DNA of 60,578 nt from an uncultured Pseudanabaenaceae cyanobacterium (GTDB lineage: Bacteria; Cyanobacteriota; Cyanobacteriia; PCC-9006; JAAUQQ01): the NCBI GenBank assembly GCA_937949725.1, contig CALECT010000109.1:1-60578 (forward strand). The letters run 5' to 3'. How positions within the stretch are numbered: position 1 is the stretch's first letter; every line of letters starts with the position of its first letter. The notes beneath the pieces were generated by a model. The model saw only the letters and a list, made by a program, of their open reading frames with translations, ran no database searches and had not been told where the DNA came from. Both the position numbers and the translations under genes were made by a program. Positions 8,744 to 17,238 of this stretch are shown here, one piece after another.

Positions 8744-9388
8744 ATGAGTTCTGTTTCACCTAGTTCTCCTCCATCTCTTAACCTCTCCATTGCGGAGCTT
8801 AAGGTTTTGCTTAAGCTGCTGGGGCAGTTTGATTATCTGGCTCCATTGGAACAGTTGAAGCCGAGCGCTAAAGTCGCTAAAAGTGAGCTGATGGCGATCG
8901 CTCAATCTCTTCAAGCTAAGGAGCTCATCGACTATCGCAGTCAGGTTGAACGTTTTGCCATTACCCAGCGGGGGCGGACGCTCTTTCGGTTGGAAATGGC
9001 AGCTCGGCCTGTGACCCCCGATGAATGGTTGGTGGTGCAGTCCTGTCGTAAAGGGGCGATCGCCGTGGAGCAAATTGCGGCGAAGGTTCCCCAGTCTGCC
9101 CGCCAGGATTTATTGCAAAACCTGGAACAGCGAGAGTTCATTAAGGTGACGGGTCGGGGCGTCGCGAATGTTCAGTTGACCGAGGCTGGACGGGCTTTCT
9201 TGCGGAGCTATCGACCCAGCGGGTGCAAGGCTGTGTTGAGTTTAGACTTGCTGACGAATTATTTGAACTTTATGGCTTTGGCTGCACCTGCTGGTGTCGA
9301 AGTTGGGGCTGATGGGGGGAATGGGGAATTGGACGCTACATCTCTATGCGAGACAGAGGCGATGTCCCAGGCAGTGGCTATGGTTTAG
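8744..9388 (+). CDS. Winged-helix (MarR-like fold) protein, possible transcription factor
   Basis: 214 residues from the ATG at 8744; a TTG at 8702 would add 14 residues. No strong ribosome-binding site marks either. Two repeated halves look like winged helices: SIAELKVLLKLLGQFDYLAP with LQAKELIDYRSQVERFAITQ, and PDEWLVVQSCRKGAIAVEQI with LEQREFIKVTGRGVANVQLT. Each ends in a beta-wing-like strand pair followed by GRTLF or GRAFL. The C-terminal 40 residues are low in predicted structure and acidic. The pattern fits a DNA-binding or protein-binding double winged-helix protein. I recall cyanobacterial proteins of this kind but cannot name this one. Confidence 0.75.
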   Translation: MSSVSPSSPPSLNLSIAELKVLLKLLGQFDYLAPLEQLKPSAKVAKSELMAIAQSLQAKELIDYRSQVERFAITQRGRTLFRLEMAARPVTPDEWLVVQSCRKGAIAVEQIAAKVPQSARQDLLQNLEQREFIKVTGRGVANVQLTEAGRAFLRSYRPSGCKAVLSLDLLTNYLNFMALAAPAGVEVGADGGNGELDATSLCETEAMSQAVAMV

Positions 9389-9514
9389 TCCCTAATCTCT
9401 CATAACCCTCAACCATCGTGAGTATTTATGAATTCTTGACTGTTGTAGGGCTCCGCTTCCGTAGATATTGGCTAAGCTATCAACTACAAAGGGTTACCCA
9501 GGAGATTTCAAGCA

Positions 9515-10210
9515 ATGCCAATGATGTCCGTGGCTCAGTCTCAACCCACCGAACGGGCTGAGTTTATCCGCAAAACTTATATTCACTTGGCTGGGGCCGT
9601 CGCTGCCTTCACCTTGCTGGAGTACATCTTCGTTAAAACGGGCATTGCTCTGAGCCTCGCCAAGTTAGTTTCAGCAGGGGGAAACCTCGGCTGGATGGCG
9701 ATTCTAGGAGCCTTTGCGCTCATTGGCTGGCTATCCCGTAGCCTGGCATCCCGTGCTGATGATGAAGGCTTGCAGTATCTGGGGTTAAGCCTCTACGTGC
9801 TGTTCCAGGCCTTGATCTTTGCCCCGATGATTTACATGGCGGCAGCAATGTCTGATGCGACGGTGTTGCCTACAGCGGCAATTTTGACGCTATGCATGTT
9901 TGCAGGCTTGACCACCATTGCATTTACCACCAAAAAGGATTTCTCATTCCTGGGCGGTTTTCTGCGCATTGGTGGCTTTGTGGTGCTGGGCTTGATTGCT
10001 TGCAGCATGATCTTTGGCTTTCAGTTGGGACTATTGTTCTCCGTTGCGATGGTGGCGTTTGCCTCAGTTGCAATTTTGTACGACACCTCAAAGGTGATGA
10101 AGCATTACTCTACTCGCCATCACGTGGCAGCTTCACTAGAGCTGTTTGCTTCTGTGGCGCTCTTGTTCTGGTACATCCTGCGCATCGTCATGCAAATGAG
10201 CCGTCGTTAA
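9515..10210 (+). CDS. Bax inhibitor-1/YccA family integral membrane protein
   Basis: 231 residues, ATG at 9515 with GGAGA 10 bases upstream. After a short cytosolic N-terminus (RAEFIRKTYIHLAGAVAAFT) there are seven hydrophobic segments. The family signature is visible near the end: VAMVAFASVAILYDTSKVMK with the conserved aspartate, then SLELFASVALLFWYILRIVM. BI-1 proteins act as pH-gated cation/Ca2+ leak channels in the membrane; the substrate here is not known. It is a single gene closed by the terminator at 10241. Length is normal for the bacterial family. Confidence 0.92.
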   Translation: MPMMSVAQSQPTERAEFIRKTYIHLAGAVAAFTLLEYIFVKTGIALSLAKLVSAGGNLGWMAILGAFALIGWLSRSLASRADDEGLQYLGLSLYVLFQALIFAPMIYMAAAMSDATVLPTAAILTLCMFAGLTTIAFTTKKDFSFLGGFLRIGGFVVLGLIACSMIFGFQLGLLFSVAMVAFASVAILYDTSKVMKHYSTRHHVAASLELFASVALLFWYILRIVMQMSRR

Positions 10211-10240
10211 AACTCGGCTTCTCAAAACTTTCGTAATCTA

Positions 10241-10285
10241 AGAAGCCCTGTTAGAGATTGTCTAGCAGGGCTTCTTGCTGTATTT
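10241..10285 (+). terminator. Intrinsic terminator after BI-1 gene
   Basis: AGAAGCCCTG (10241-10250) pairs with CAGGGCTTCT (10266-10275) around a 15-base loop and is followed by TGCTGTATTT. It lies 30 bases after the BI-1 stop codon. Confidence 0.8.
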
Positions 10286-10498
10286 AACTGCCTTTGCATC
10301 ATCTAAATGCTTGATATCGTCTCTATGAGATTTGGAACGTCACTATTGGATGGATACCAACTTGGGCATTCTAGGAGCAATCCATCCTTGACGTTGCCAA
10401 TACCTCTATCCCTAGGAACCGGTTGGTTCTGGTGACAAGAGGTTTAGCCAGGGCGGTGGCATCTCTGTTTGCCATCAGTCTTCTGCCATACCTTTGCC

Positions 10499-11653
10499 AT
10501 GTTTAGCCAGACTGTCCGTAGGGCTAATCTCCCCTCGTTATTACAGATATGGGGGAGCTTAAGTCAGCTATTGCGTTCCCCAAAGCTGCTGTTTTTGCGG
10601 GAGACTTTCGCTTCTTTATTGCCAGTTGTTTTGGTGATGAATGTTGTAGTTATGCTTTCGGGCTTGGCTGGACTACTGGAATCCTTGGGCATCACCTGGG
10701 CAGCTAACATCAATGGAGATGCCGTTAATCGGCTATATCATTTTCTCGTCCCACTTTTTGTCAATATCTCCTTAACGACGCTTTTAGCAAAGGAGAAGGA
10801 CCTGGACCAAATTGGCACTGTGCTGATTTCCATGGTCTGCTTTTTCAGAATTTCTGGATTTCTTGCAGTTTCCGAATCAGCCGAGGTCGTTTCTGCCAGT
10901 GGCTCTATTTTGAATGCTGTGCCCTGTGGTTTTGCAGCCGTGCTCCTGCTGCATTACTTTTCCAGGCTCTTTCGCTTTCAATTTGGCGGGGCGCGATCTC
11001 AAAGTCTCAGTCCCCGCTTACAAAAAACACTCAATCTTCTGATCCCGGGTCTCTTGACCTTGCTGAGCTTTGAGCTTTTAGGATATTTCCTGAGAGTTCT
11101 GTTGGCCTCTGGTCTGGTTGCCTTGACAGCGCAGTTATTGCCTCGCTTCCACAATATTGGAGCGGTGGGCGAACTGATTCTTTACAAGTCGGTTTCGCTC
11201 TCAACCTGGTTCTTTGGGCTCCATGGTGAGCATAGTGCAGATGCGCTCCTGCGACTGCTCAAAGATCTGCCCCCTGGCGACCTCAATAGTCTTCGCTTGA
11301 GGAATCTCCATGATGTGTTCATGAACATTGGTGGTTCAGGCTCCACCTTTGCTGTTCCTTGGATGATTCTGCTGGCCCGAAAGACTCGACCATTCAAATC
11401 CATTGCCCAGCTCAGCCTGCCGTTTTCGTTCTTCAACGTGAATGAAATTCTGCTGTTTGGCTTGCCGGTGATTCTTAATCCGGTCCTATTTGTTCCGTTT
11501 CTGCTCGCGCCTTTTTGCAATATGTTGGTGACTCTCCTGGCATTGCAACTGGGACTGTTCTCCATGGCACCCGTTGAGCTGCATTGGATGTCACCCCCGC
11601 TCTACGGTGCTTTTGTGGCAACGGGAGGCTCGGTGGGTGCCATCTTCGTGTAG
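10499..11653 (+). CDS. PTS EIIC-like membrane domain, first part of a split EIIC-EAL gene
   Basis: 384 residues from the ATG at 10499 to a TAG at 11651-11653. It is strongly hydrophobic with about eight to ten membrane segments and carries EIIC-type signatures: LRETFASLLPVVLVMNVVVM at the start, KSVSLSTWFFGLHGEHSADA, and NVNEILLFGLPVILNPVLFV. The sequence resembles cellobiose/lactose-type EIIC sugar permeases but no EIIA or EIIB is nearby. The TAG falls inside the last membrane helix (FVATGGSVGAIFV-stop-LLCIVLDGLIYY), and the downstream EAL open frame is in the same reading frame. The intact gene would encode an EIIC-like sensor fused to a c-di-GMP phosphodiesterase, an arrangement known in bacteria. 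It is a pseudogene, a readthrough case or a sequencing error. Confidence 0.8.
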   Translation: MFSQTVRRANLPSLLQIWGSLSQLLRSPKLLFLRETFASLLPVVLVMNVVVMLSGLAGLLESLGITWAANINGDAVNRLYHFLVPLFVNISLTTLLAKEKDLDQIGTVLISMVCFFRISGFLAVSESAEVVSASGSILNAVPCGFAAVLLLHYFSRLFRFQFGGARSQSLSPRLQKTLNLLIPGLLTLLSFELLGYFLRVLLASGLVALTAQLLPRFHNIGAVGELILYKSVSLSTWFFGLHGEHSADALLRLLKDLPPGDLNSLRLRNLHDVFMNIGGSGSTFAVPWMILLARKTRPFKSIAQLSLPFSFFNVNEILLFGLPVILNPVLFVPFLLAPFCNMLVTLLALQLGLFSMAPVELHWMSPPLYGAFVATGGSVGAIFV

Positions 11654-11665
11654 CTGCTTTGTATT

Positions 11666-12613
11666 GTGCTGGATGGTTTGATTTACTATCCGTTTTTGGT
11701 CCTAGCAACCAATCGTTCCCAGGCGCCGGGCTATCTCCTTAAGCTCTTTGGTGAGGATGCTTCGGGAATGGTGAATGAGCATTTGACCCATCGAGAAGAA
11801 AGGCAGCATCTCGAAAAGCAGTTGGCGGAACTGGATGATGAAGCTTCAGTACAGCGAGTCCTCAAGCAGCTGAAGGGGGGGGAGTTTATCGTTTATTTCC
11901 AACCTAAGGTTGATGCTCGATCTTTAGATTTGGTTGGCTTAGAAGTGCTGCTGAGGTTTAAATGTCAGAGCCAAAAGGTTGTGCCACCAACTTTTCTGCC
12001 ATTACTATATCGTCAGGGGCTGTCAAAGATGATTGATCAGCAGGTGGTGGGGCTCGTTTTTGAGCAGCTAGCCCGATGGCGATCGCAGGGGTTGCAATAC
12101 CCGCCCATCAGTATCAACTTTGATAAAGATTTTCTCCTGGACCCCTCGGCAATTAAAGACTTCATTGCCCGTGCCAAGGCCTTTGATATTTGCTTTGAGA
12201 TTGAAATTACGGAGCATACCTACACGGTAGAACTAGCACACCTGGCCCAGGTTGTACGGCAGTTGCGGGCAGCGGGCCATCGTATTTCCATTGATGATTT
12301 TGGGGCGGGCTATTCCTCTCTGACGACGCTTGTGGCTTTGGAAGCAGATGAAATCAAGCTAGATCGGCAGTTACTCCTGGCTCCAGAAGCTGAGGCGGAA
12401 CGGGGCGAGCTACTGTTTCGTTCCAGCGTGAAGCTCTGCCATGACTTAGGTTTCCAAGTGGTGGCGGAGGGTATGGAAACCTCGTCCCAGTTGCTGCTGG
12501 TGCAAAAGGCCGGTGCGGATGTGGTGCAGGGATATTTTACGGGACGGCCCATGGATGCTCAGCAGGTCAGCCAACTATTTGCTCAGCCGAAAACGGAACA
12601 AATGGTTGGCTGA
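11666..12613 (+). CDS. EAL c-di-GMP phosphodiesterase part of the split EIIC-EAL gene
   Basis: 315 residues from an arbitrary GTG four codons after the interrupting TAG; no ribosome-binding site precedes it, which argues against independent translation. It starts with the rest of a membrane helix (LDGLIYYPFLVLATN), a linker with coiled-coil character (THREERQHLEKQLAELDDEA), then an EAL domain. Catalytic positions appear intact: LEVLLRF in place of EAL, SINFDKDF, FEIEITEHT, SIDDFGAGYSSL, EIKLDRQLL, VAEGMET and VVQGYFTGRP. EAL domains hydrolyse c-di-GMP to pGpG. The gene ends 21 bases before the convergent hydrolase gene. Confidence 0.85.
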   Translation: MLDGLIYYPFLVLATNRSQAPGYLLKLFGEDASGMVNEHLTHREERQHLEKQLAELDDEASVQRVLKQLKGGEFIVYFQPKVDARSLDLVGLEVLLRFKCQSQKVVPPTFLPLLYRQGLSKMIDQQVVGLVFEQLARWRSQGLQYPPISINFDKDFLLDPSAIKDFIARAKAFDICFEIEITEHTYTVELAHLAQVVRQLRAAGHRISIDDFGAGYSSLTTLVALEADEIKLDRQLLLAPEAEAERGELLFRSSVKLCHDLGFQVVAEGMETSSQLLLVQKAGADVVQGYFTGRPMDAQQVSQLFAQPKTEQMVG

Positions 12614-12634
12614 AGCAGCGATCGCTGAGGTTTG

Positions 12635-14413
12635 TTAGTTGTTGATTGAGATTTGGTTTTCCTCGTTGAGAGTGAGGGAGTTAGGCAGGGATTCCACCAG
12701 GCTGTAGTTGACGGGCGATCGCGTCAAACTGTCTACATAATTCTGGTTGAGATAGTCACCATAAGTCTCTTTGCCTCGCAGGTGGCGGTTGAAAAAGGCC
12801 AGTCCCATGGCTTGGAGTCCAGGCTGAGCCAGTTTGCCATCGGGTCCCAAGATGCTTTCGGGTAATGCGACGACTTCACTGCTGCCGTCATCCCCAATGA
12901 AAGAGAAGTGTGTCCCGTTATTGACGAGGAGCAGATATTTCTCGGGGGTTTTGAGCCATTGGAAGGGCTGGAGTTGTTCGGGGAGCGCCGGAGCCACGTA
13001 GTCATGGGTGCCCGATACGAGCATTACGGGAATATCCAAGGGCTCCAGCCCAGCACGGCCAAAGATTTGGCTGGTGAGGGGGTTGATGGCCAATATGGCA
13101 GTGATGCGTTCATCCCTGGTTTCCAGTGAGGTTTCCGCTGGAAGATCGAGGACGCGGCATTGGAGAGGGATGGAGATGTTGAGGGTAAAGCGGCTCAGCT
13201 CTTCAGGGCAATACCGGTTGAGCAGTGGCCGGTTGATTTTCGCTCCCCCTGAGGCTAGGGCGGTGTAGCCCCCCAGGGACTGTCCTGCAATGCCGACGGA
13301 CTCTAGGTCGAGATTGGCCAGGGTCGGGTCCGTTTTGGCCCGTTGAGTGAGATTGTCTAGGGCTGCGGTGACATCTTGGGGGCGCAGGAGTAGTTCCCTG
13401 GCGCTGGGGGGAGCAGCCATGCCGCTGAGGAAGCGATTGAAGCGATCGGTGTTGGTTTCATTATGTTCAATCACCAGGGCTGCGTAGCCATAGGAAGCCC
13501 AATGCTGGGCTAAGTAGCCCAGGGTGATTCGATTAGAGCCGAGCCCATGGGAGAGCAGGATTAAAGGCGTCTTTTCACCATTCTCGGTTAACCCAGGGCT
13601 AGGAGCTTCGGGAAGGTAAAGGTCAGCGAAGGAAAAACTGGGGCGATTTGGGCTGTGGAAGGTCAGGGGCTTTCTGCGCCACCGCTGGGGGCCAGTTTGG
13701 GTGAGGTCGTCGAAGCTGCGAGTGGTGGGGAGGCGATCGCGATTGGCTTGCTCTTGGATCGCTCGAATGGTCTCAGGACGGCGGATGTAGAAGTCGGAAT
13801 TCTCGCTGATCAGTGCTAGGGCTTGGGAGGCATCCAGGATCAGACGCTCCCTGGGGTATTGCCGCACCACATTGATCAGGCTGAGGCCATCGGGATGGAC
13901 TGATGCTGTGAGAATAGTTTCTTGGAGTAGCTCAGCACTGCTGCGACTGATAGTGCCTGGGACTGATTCATCATCGACGATGAGGCTGCCCAGCCGAGCC
14001 AGCAACACATCCCCTTCCGGTAAGGCTAAAAATTGAGAGAGAGCCGTGGGGTTGAGGTCGAAGCGGGTCTGGAGCAGAGCGCGGAGGGATTCGATTTGCC
14101 CCGGCTGGCTGGCGGCTTTGACAAAGCCTAGGTTGGTAGACACCTCGCCTTGATTGGCGAGACGCTCCAGGTCCGCCAGGGGAATGTCAAAGGAGATGGA
14201 CTTGAGGGTGACGTTAATCGCTTCGGCTCCCAGGCTGGGGCGCGGCATGAGTATGGCCAAGCTGGCCAGTGCTGCTCCCATGGCACTGCCTAGGGAGGTA
14301 ACTGCTTTGAGGGCTCCCTTGGGAGGAGAATGCCTCGAAGCAGAACGGGAAGGTTGAGGATGCTGCTGCCGAGGTGATGATTCCTGGGGCAGTTTGCGAA
14401 GCGATCGCGTCAT
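12635..14413 (-). CDS. Exported alpha/beta hydrolase with DUF1400 domain
   Basis: 592 residues from an ATG at 14413. A long basic, Ser/Pro-rich N-terminus precedes a hydrophobic stretch (GSAMGAALASLAILMPRPSL-GAEA) that looks like a signal peptide. A DUF1400 region follows (about 65-190: VTLKSISFDIPLADLERLAN, FDLNPTALSQFLALPEGDVL), the usual cyanobacterial partner of this hydrolase fold. The catalytic half has LILLSHGLGSNR (oxyanion region), the nucleophile elbow GIAGQSLGGY with Ser near 376, an acidic VSGTHDYVAP and NNGTHFSF with the likely catalytic His near 501. It resembles PAF-acetylhydrolase/dienelactone-type esterases; the substrate is unknown. Convergent with the EAL gene. Confidence 0.88.
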   Translation of the reverse strand: MTRSLRKLPQESSPRQQHPQPSRSASRHSPPKGALKAVTSLGSAMGAALASLAILMPRPSLGAEAINVTLKSISFDIPLADLERLANQGEVSTNLGFVKAASQPGQIESLRALLQTRFDLNPTALSQFLALPEGDVLLARLGSLIVDDESVPGTISRSSAELLQETILTASVHPDGLSLINVVRQYPRERLILDASQALALISENSDFYIRRPETIRAIQEQANRDRLPTTRSFDDLTQTGPQRWRRKPLTFHSPNRPSFSFADLYLPEAPSPGLTENGEKTPLILLSHGLGSNRITLGYLAQHWASYGYAALVIEHNETNTDRFNRFLSGMAAPPSARELLLRPQDVTAALDNLTQRAKTDPTLANLDLESVGIAGQSLGGYTALASGGAKINRPLLNRYCPEELSRFTLNISIPLQCRVLDLPAETSLETRDERITAILAINPLTSQIFGRAGLEPLDIPVMLVSGTHDYVAPALPEQLQPFQWLKTPEKYLLLVNNGTHFSFIGDDGSSEVVALPESILGPDGKLAQPGLQAMGLAFFNRHLRGKETYGDYLNQNYVDSLTRSPVNYSLVESLPNSLTLNEENQISINN

Positions 14414-14672
14414 CGGTTGAGGCCTGCTGTGAAGTCGCCTGGAGTTGCCTGTGTGTCGATTGTCACTGAGACGACTTAAAGTCGGCAGTTTACAGATTGA
14501 GTACTGAATGAATGCACTCGGAATCGTCGGGCTAGTCTAGAGCGATATTACCTAAGTTCGATTTTCTCAAATTTTCTCCCCATCGTCATGGGAAAGTCTG
14601 CGTATGCTAAATCACCATGGCGGCGAAATTTTGAGGGTTGATTTAGGTGGGACTTTGGGAAAGGATATGTTA

Positions 14673-14717
14673 AAGAAAAAGCTCTCCCCATCATATTGAT
14701 GGGGAGAGCTTTTTCTT
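14673..14717. terminator. Intrinsic terminator, 21-bp perfect stem
   Basis: The arm 14673-14693 is fully complementary to 14697-14717 with a TAT loop; the stem core is GCTCTCCCCATCA, flanked by A- and T-runs that serve both strands. It lies 76 bases after the msrB stop codon and should end the msrB transcript. Confidence 0.88.
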
Positions 14718-14793
14718 GGAGGCTGTTCGATGGTCGGGATTGCCTCAGCACAGAGCTAGGTACATCAGCAGTAGCCATTAGCTTCCTGTCGAT

Positions 14794-15210
14794 CTAGCTG
14801 CTGCTTGCGGGCTCAAAGCGGAGGGAAACGCCATTCATGCAGTAGCGCTGACCCGTGGGCTTGGGACCGTCAGGGAAGACATGGCCGAGGTGACCGCCGC
14901 AGTTGCTGCAATGAACTTCGGTGCGAACCATGAACAGGGTGCGATCGCTGGTCGTCCCTACAGCTCCTGGTAGCGTGTCGTAGAAGCTAGGCCAGCCCGT
15001 GCGGCTGTTGAACTTCGTTTCTGCATCAAACAGCTTTTGGTCACAGCCCGCACAGTAGTAAGTGCCAGCATCGTAAGTCTTGTCCAGGGGGCTGCTGAAA
15101 GCGCGCTCGGTGCCATGCTTACGCAGAACGCGGAAGGCTTCGGGAGACAATTCCGCTTGCCATTCCGCCTCGGTTTTTTGGACGGGATACTGTTCGTTGT
15201 TGTCTGCCAT
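14794..15210 (-). CDS. msrB: Peptide-methionine (R)-S-oxide reductase
   Basis: 138 residues from the ATG at 15210 (MADNNEQYPVQKTEAEWQAE); an in-frame TTG at 15303 would add 31 residues unlike the family. MsrB reduces methionine-R-sulfoxide in proteins, using thioredoxin. The zinc site is present as two CxxC pairs (CAGC and CSNC). RTGWPSFYD, HLGHVFPDGPKPTGQRYCMN and the catalytic Cys in RYCMNGVSLRF are all intact. Length fits the family. It is followed by a strong terminator and has its own 5' gap, so it is probably monocistronic. Confidence 0.95.
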   Translation of the reverse strand: MADNNEQYPVQKTEAEWQAELSPEAFRVLRKHGTERAFSSPLDKTYDAGTYYCAGCDQKLFDAETKFNSRTGWPSFYDTLPGAVGTTSDRTLFMVRTEVHCSNCGGHLGHVFPDGPKPTGQRYCMNGVSLRFEPASSS

Positions 15211-15710
15211 GAAGTTGAGAAGGTAATGCGCGGGATGGTTCGGGAATGAAGGCTGGGCGATGCGCCAAAAGGGACTGTCCAAGGGCAGTTTATTTAGCAG
15301 CAATCCTTTGCTCTATCTACGTTGAGTCTAGCAGGCGTGGCTAATCTCTGCCCGGTCGACAAAGGGAATGGACTGGGGGATGGGAAATAAACCTTTTGCA
15401 AGGAATAAAAGTTGCTCAAACCTTATCAGGGAAAGACTTTGAATTAAAAGCATTAATCCTTCGTCAGAGCGTTTTTTCCTTATTTCCCTTGGGCAACATT
15501 CAAATAAGGCCAGTTCATCTAACCGCCATTACAACTTTGCCAGTCGCAGTTACTTTTCTGCTTTGGAGCGGTGGCGGACAGTGAAACATTGGCTCAGGTT
15601 CCTCCTTTTGGATGCATTGCCCCATGCAGTCCCAGATACCGTCTTGATTTAGGCGTGTTGAGGTCCTCGAAAACAAGTTTTACGACAGCTTTTTATCCGG
15701 TATTTACGCT
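15211..15710. other. Divergent intergenic region msrB / lipoprotein
   Basis: A 500-bp gap between divergent genes. The only open frames are short and without ribosome-binding sites or recognisable products. I could not place a promoter confidently. Confidence 0.5.
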
Positions 15711-17141
15711 ATGTCCTCCCGGTCTATCTCCCTCGCTGCCCTTTCCTGTGTGCTGTTGGTTAGCGGCACGGGCTGCTCCCAAATTTCCAACATGGTTTCC
15801 AACAAGGCGTCGGAGTCCCTAGAGGCCACGCTGACCGAAACGATTGAGGAAGCCCAAGCTGCTGTTACTGAGGCGGAGCCCGTTGAGGAAGCCCCTGAGG
15901 AGGTGATTTCTCAGGCTGGCTATATCAAGGCTGCTGAAGAAGCCAGCGGCCGCGCCCAGACCAATGCCAAGACCGCTGTGACCCGCGCAGAATGGAACCA
16001 GGTGGATGGAGATTGGCAGCAGGCGATCGATAACCTTGAATCTGTTACCGAGGATGCGGCTGAATATGGCGAGGCCCGCACCAAGCTGGCCAGCTACAAG
16101 AACAGCCAGGCGGCGGCTTCAAAGAACTCTCTTGCCGTAGATGAGGCTCGTTACGATATCTTGACCACATCTCCGGTCAACGATGCCCCGAAGGCGGGCA
16201 CCTTTGAAGCCGATGCTCGCCAAGTGCGTGAATGGTTATATAAAGGAGAATTTAAGCAGGTTAATACTCTGCTACGCAGCAGCTTGAGCAGCAATCGCCG
16301 CACCAGCAACGGCATGATGTATGCGGATGCTGTGTTGATCAATGTGTTTAGCGGTCCTGGTGTTGTGGCTTCTCCCAAGTTGATGGCCCAACTCAACAAG
16401 TGGGTTGAGGCTGAGCCCAAGAATGCTATGGCCTATGCGGTTCGAGCTTATTCTAATCAGGGGGCGATTACCTGGACTCGGCTCTTTTTGGTCCGTGAAG
16501 ATGACGCCCCTGAGAGCCTTATTCCCGAGATCGCAGGCCAGCCATTGATGGTCAGCTTGATGGATGCTGAGGTCGCTTTGGAACTGGAGTCTAGTAACCG
16601 TTTGGCTCTGCTGGCTAAGCTCCGCATGGCTAAGTTTATTGGTGTGGGCCAAGAAGAAGTGACGAATCAAGAGCAAGCGGAAGAAATGGCTTTCTTTGAG
16701 CCAGACTATTTCGATAAGGCTTTCAAGGCAGCAAATGCAGCTATGCCCAATAGCTATGAGGTTGTCCAAGAAAAGGCACAGTATCTCTTTGTGCTGGATC
16801 GCTCTGGTACTCGCGCGTTTGAATATTTACGACCCGTCGCAGCCTCTGCCCCTAGTGGCAGTGCGGTGCCAATGCTGATTCCCATGATTCACTTTTTTGT
16901 GGGTAATACGAAGGAGGCTTTGCCTGAGCATTTACAAAAGCCTGAGGTTTGGGCTGAGGTTCAGAAAAATGCTGAGCGGGCGATCGCTGGCTTGCCTGAT
17001 TCTGGACTTTTCCCCGCTTGGTATGCTCGCATGGCGACTGTGAGCAATAATGACGCGATTGCGAGCAAGTACATGCAAATTGCGATGAACAATGGTGGAG
17101 AGAGCCCCTTGGTTCAGTCCTTTCTACGTCTGATGATGTAG
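15711..17141 (+). CDS. Predicted lipoprotein, TPR-like repeat region
   Basis: 476 residues from the ATG at 15711. The N-terminus SSRSISLAALSCVLLVSGTG-C is a lipoprotein signal with Cys22 as the probable lipidated residue. An acidic Ala/Glu-rich linker follows (TLTETIEEAQAAVTEAEPVE). Then comes a predominantly helical domain with features of tetratricopeptide-like repeats: WNQVDGDWQQAIDNLESVTE, GEARTKLASYKNSQ, and NAMAYAVRAYSNQGA. I do not recognise a named family. It is likely anchored to a membrane facing the periplasm. No ribosome-binding site is obvious before the ATG, but the signal peptide supports this start. Closed by the terminator at 17192. Confidence 0.82.
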   Translation: MSSRSISLAALSCVLLVSGTGCSQISNMVSNKASESLEATLTETIEEAQAAVTEAEPVEEAPEEVISQAGYIKAAEEASGRAQTNAKTAVTRAEWNQVDGDWQQAIDNLESVTEDAAEYGEARTKLASYKNSQAAASKNSLAVDEARYDILTTSPVNDAPKAGTFEADARQVREWLYKGEFKQVNTLLRSSLSSNRRTSNGMMYADAVLINVFSGPGVVASPKLMAQLNKWVEAEPKNAMAYAVRAYSNQGAITWTRLFLVREDDAPESLIPEIAGQPLMVSLMDAEVALELESSNRLALLAKLRMAKFIGVGQEEVTNQEQAEEMAFFEPDYFDKAFKAANAAMPNSYEVVQEKAQYLFVLDRSGTRAFEYLRPVAASAPSGSAVPMLIPMIHFFVGNTKEALPEHLQKPEVWAEVQKNAERAIAGLPDSGLFPAWYARMATVSNNDAIASKYMQIAMNNGGESPLVQSFLRLMM

Positions 17142-17191
17142 TCACAACTTTGTTTCCCTACCTAAGTCATCAGTTTTGACGGCTTAGGGCG

Positions 17192-17230
17192 ATCGGCTCC
17201 TGGCTTTGGCTGGGAGCCGATTTTGTTTTG
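17192..17230. terminator. Intrinsic terminator between convergent genes
   Basis: ATCGGCTCC (17192-17200) pairs with GGAGCCGAT (17213-17221), followed by TTTTGTTTTG. It lies between the lipoprotein gene and the convergent GTPase gene. Confidence 0.8.
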
Positions 17231-17238
17231 ATGCGGTT

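Noticed and set aside
14548..14778. Minus-strand frame of 76 codons
   Set aside because: It crosses the terminator of msrB; the apparent protein is an artefact of the hairpin.
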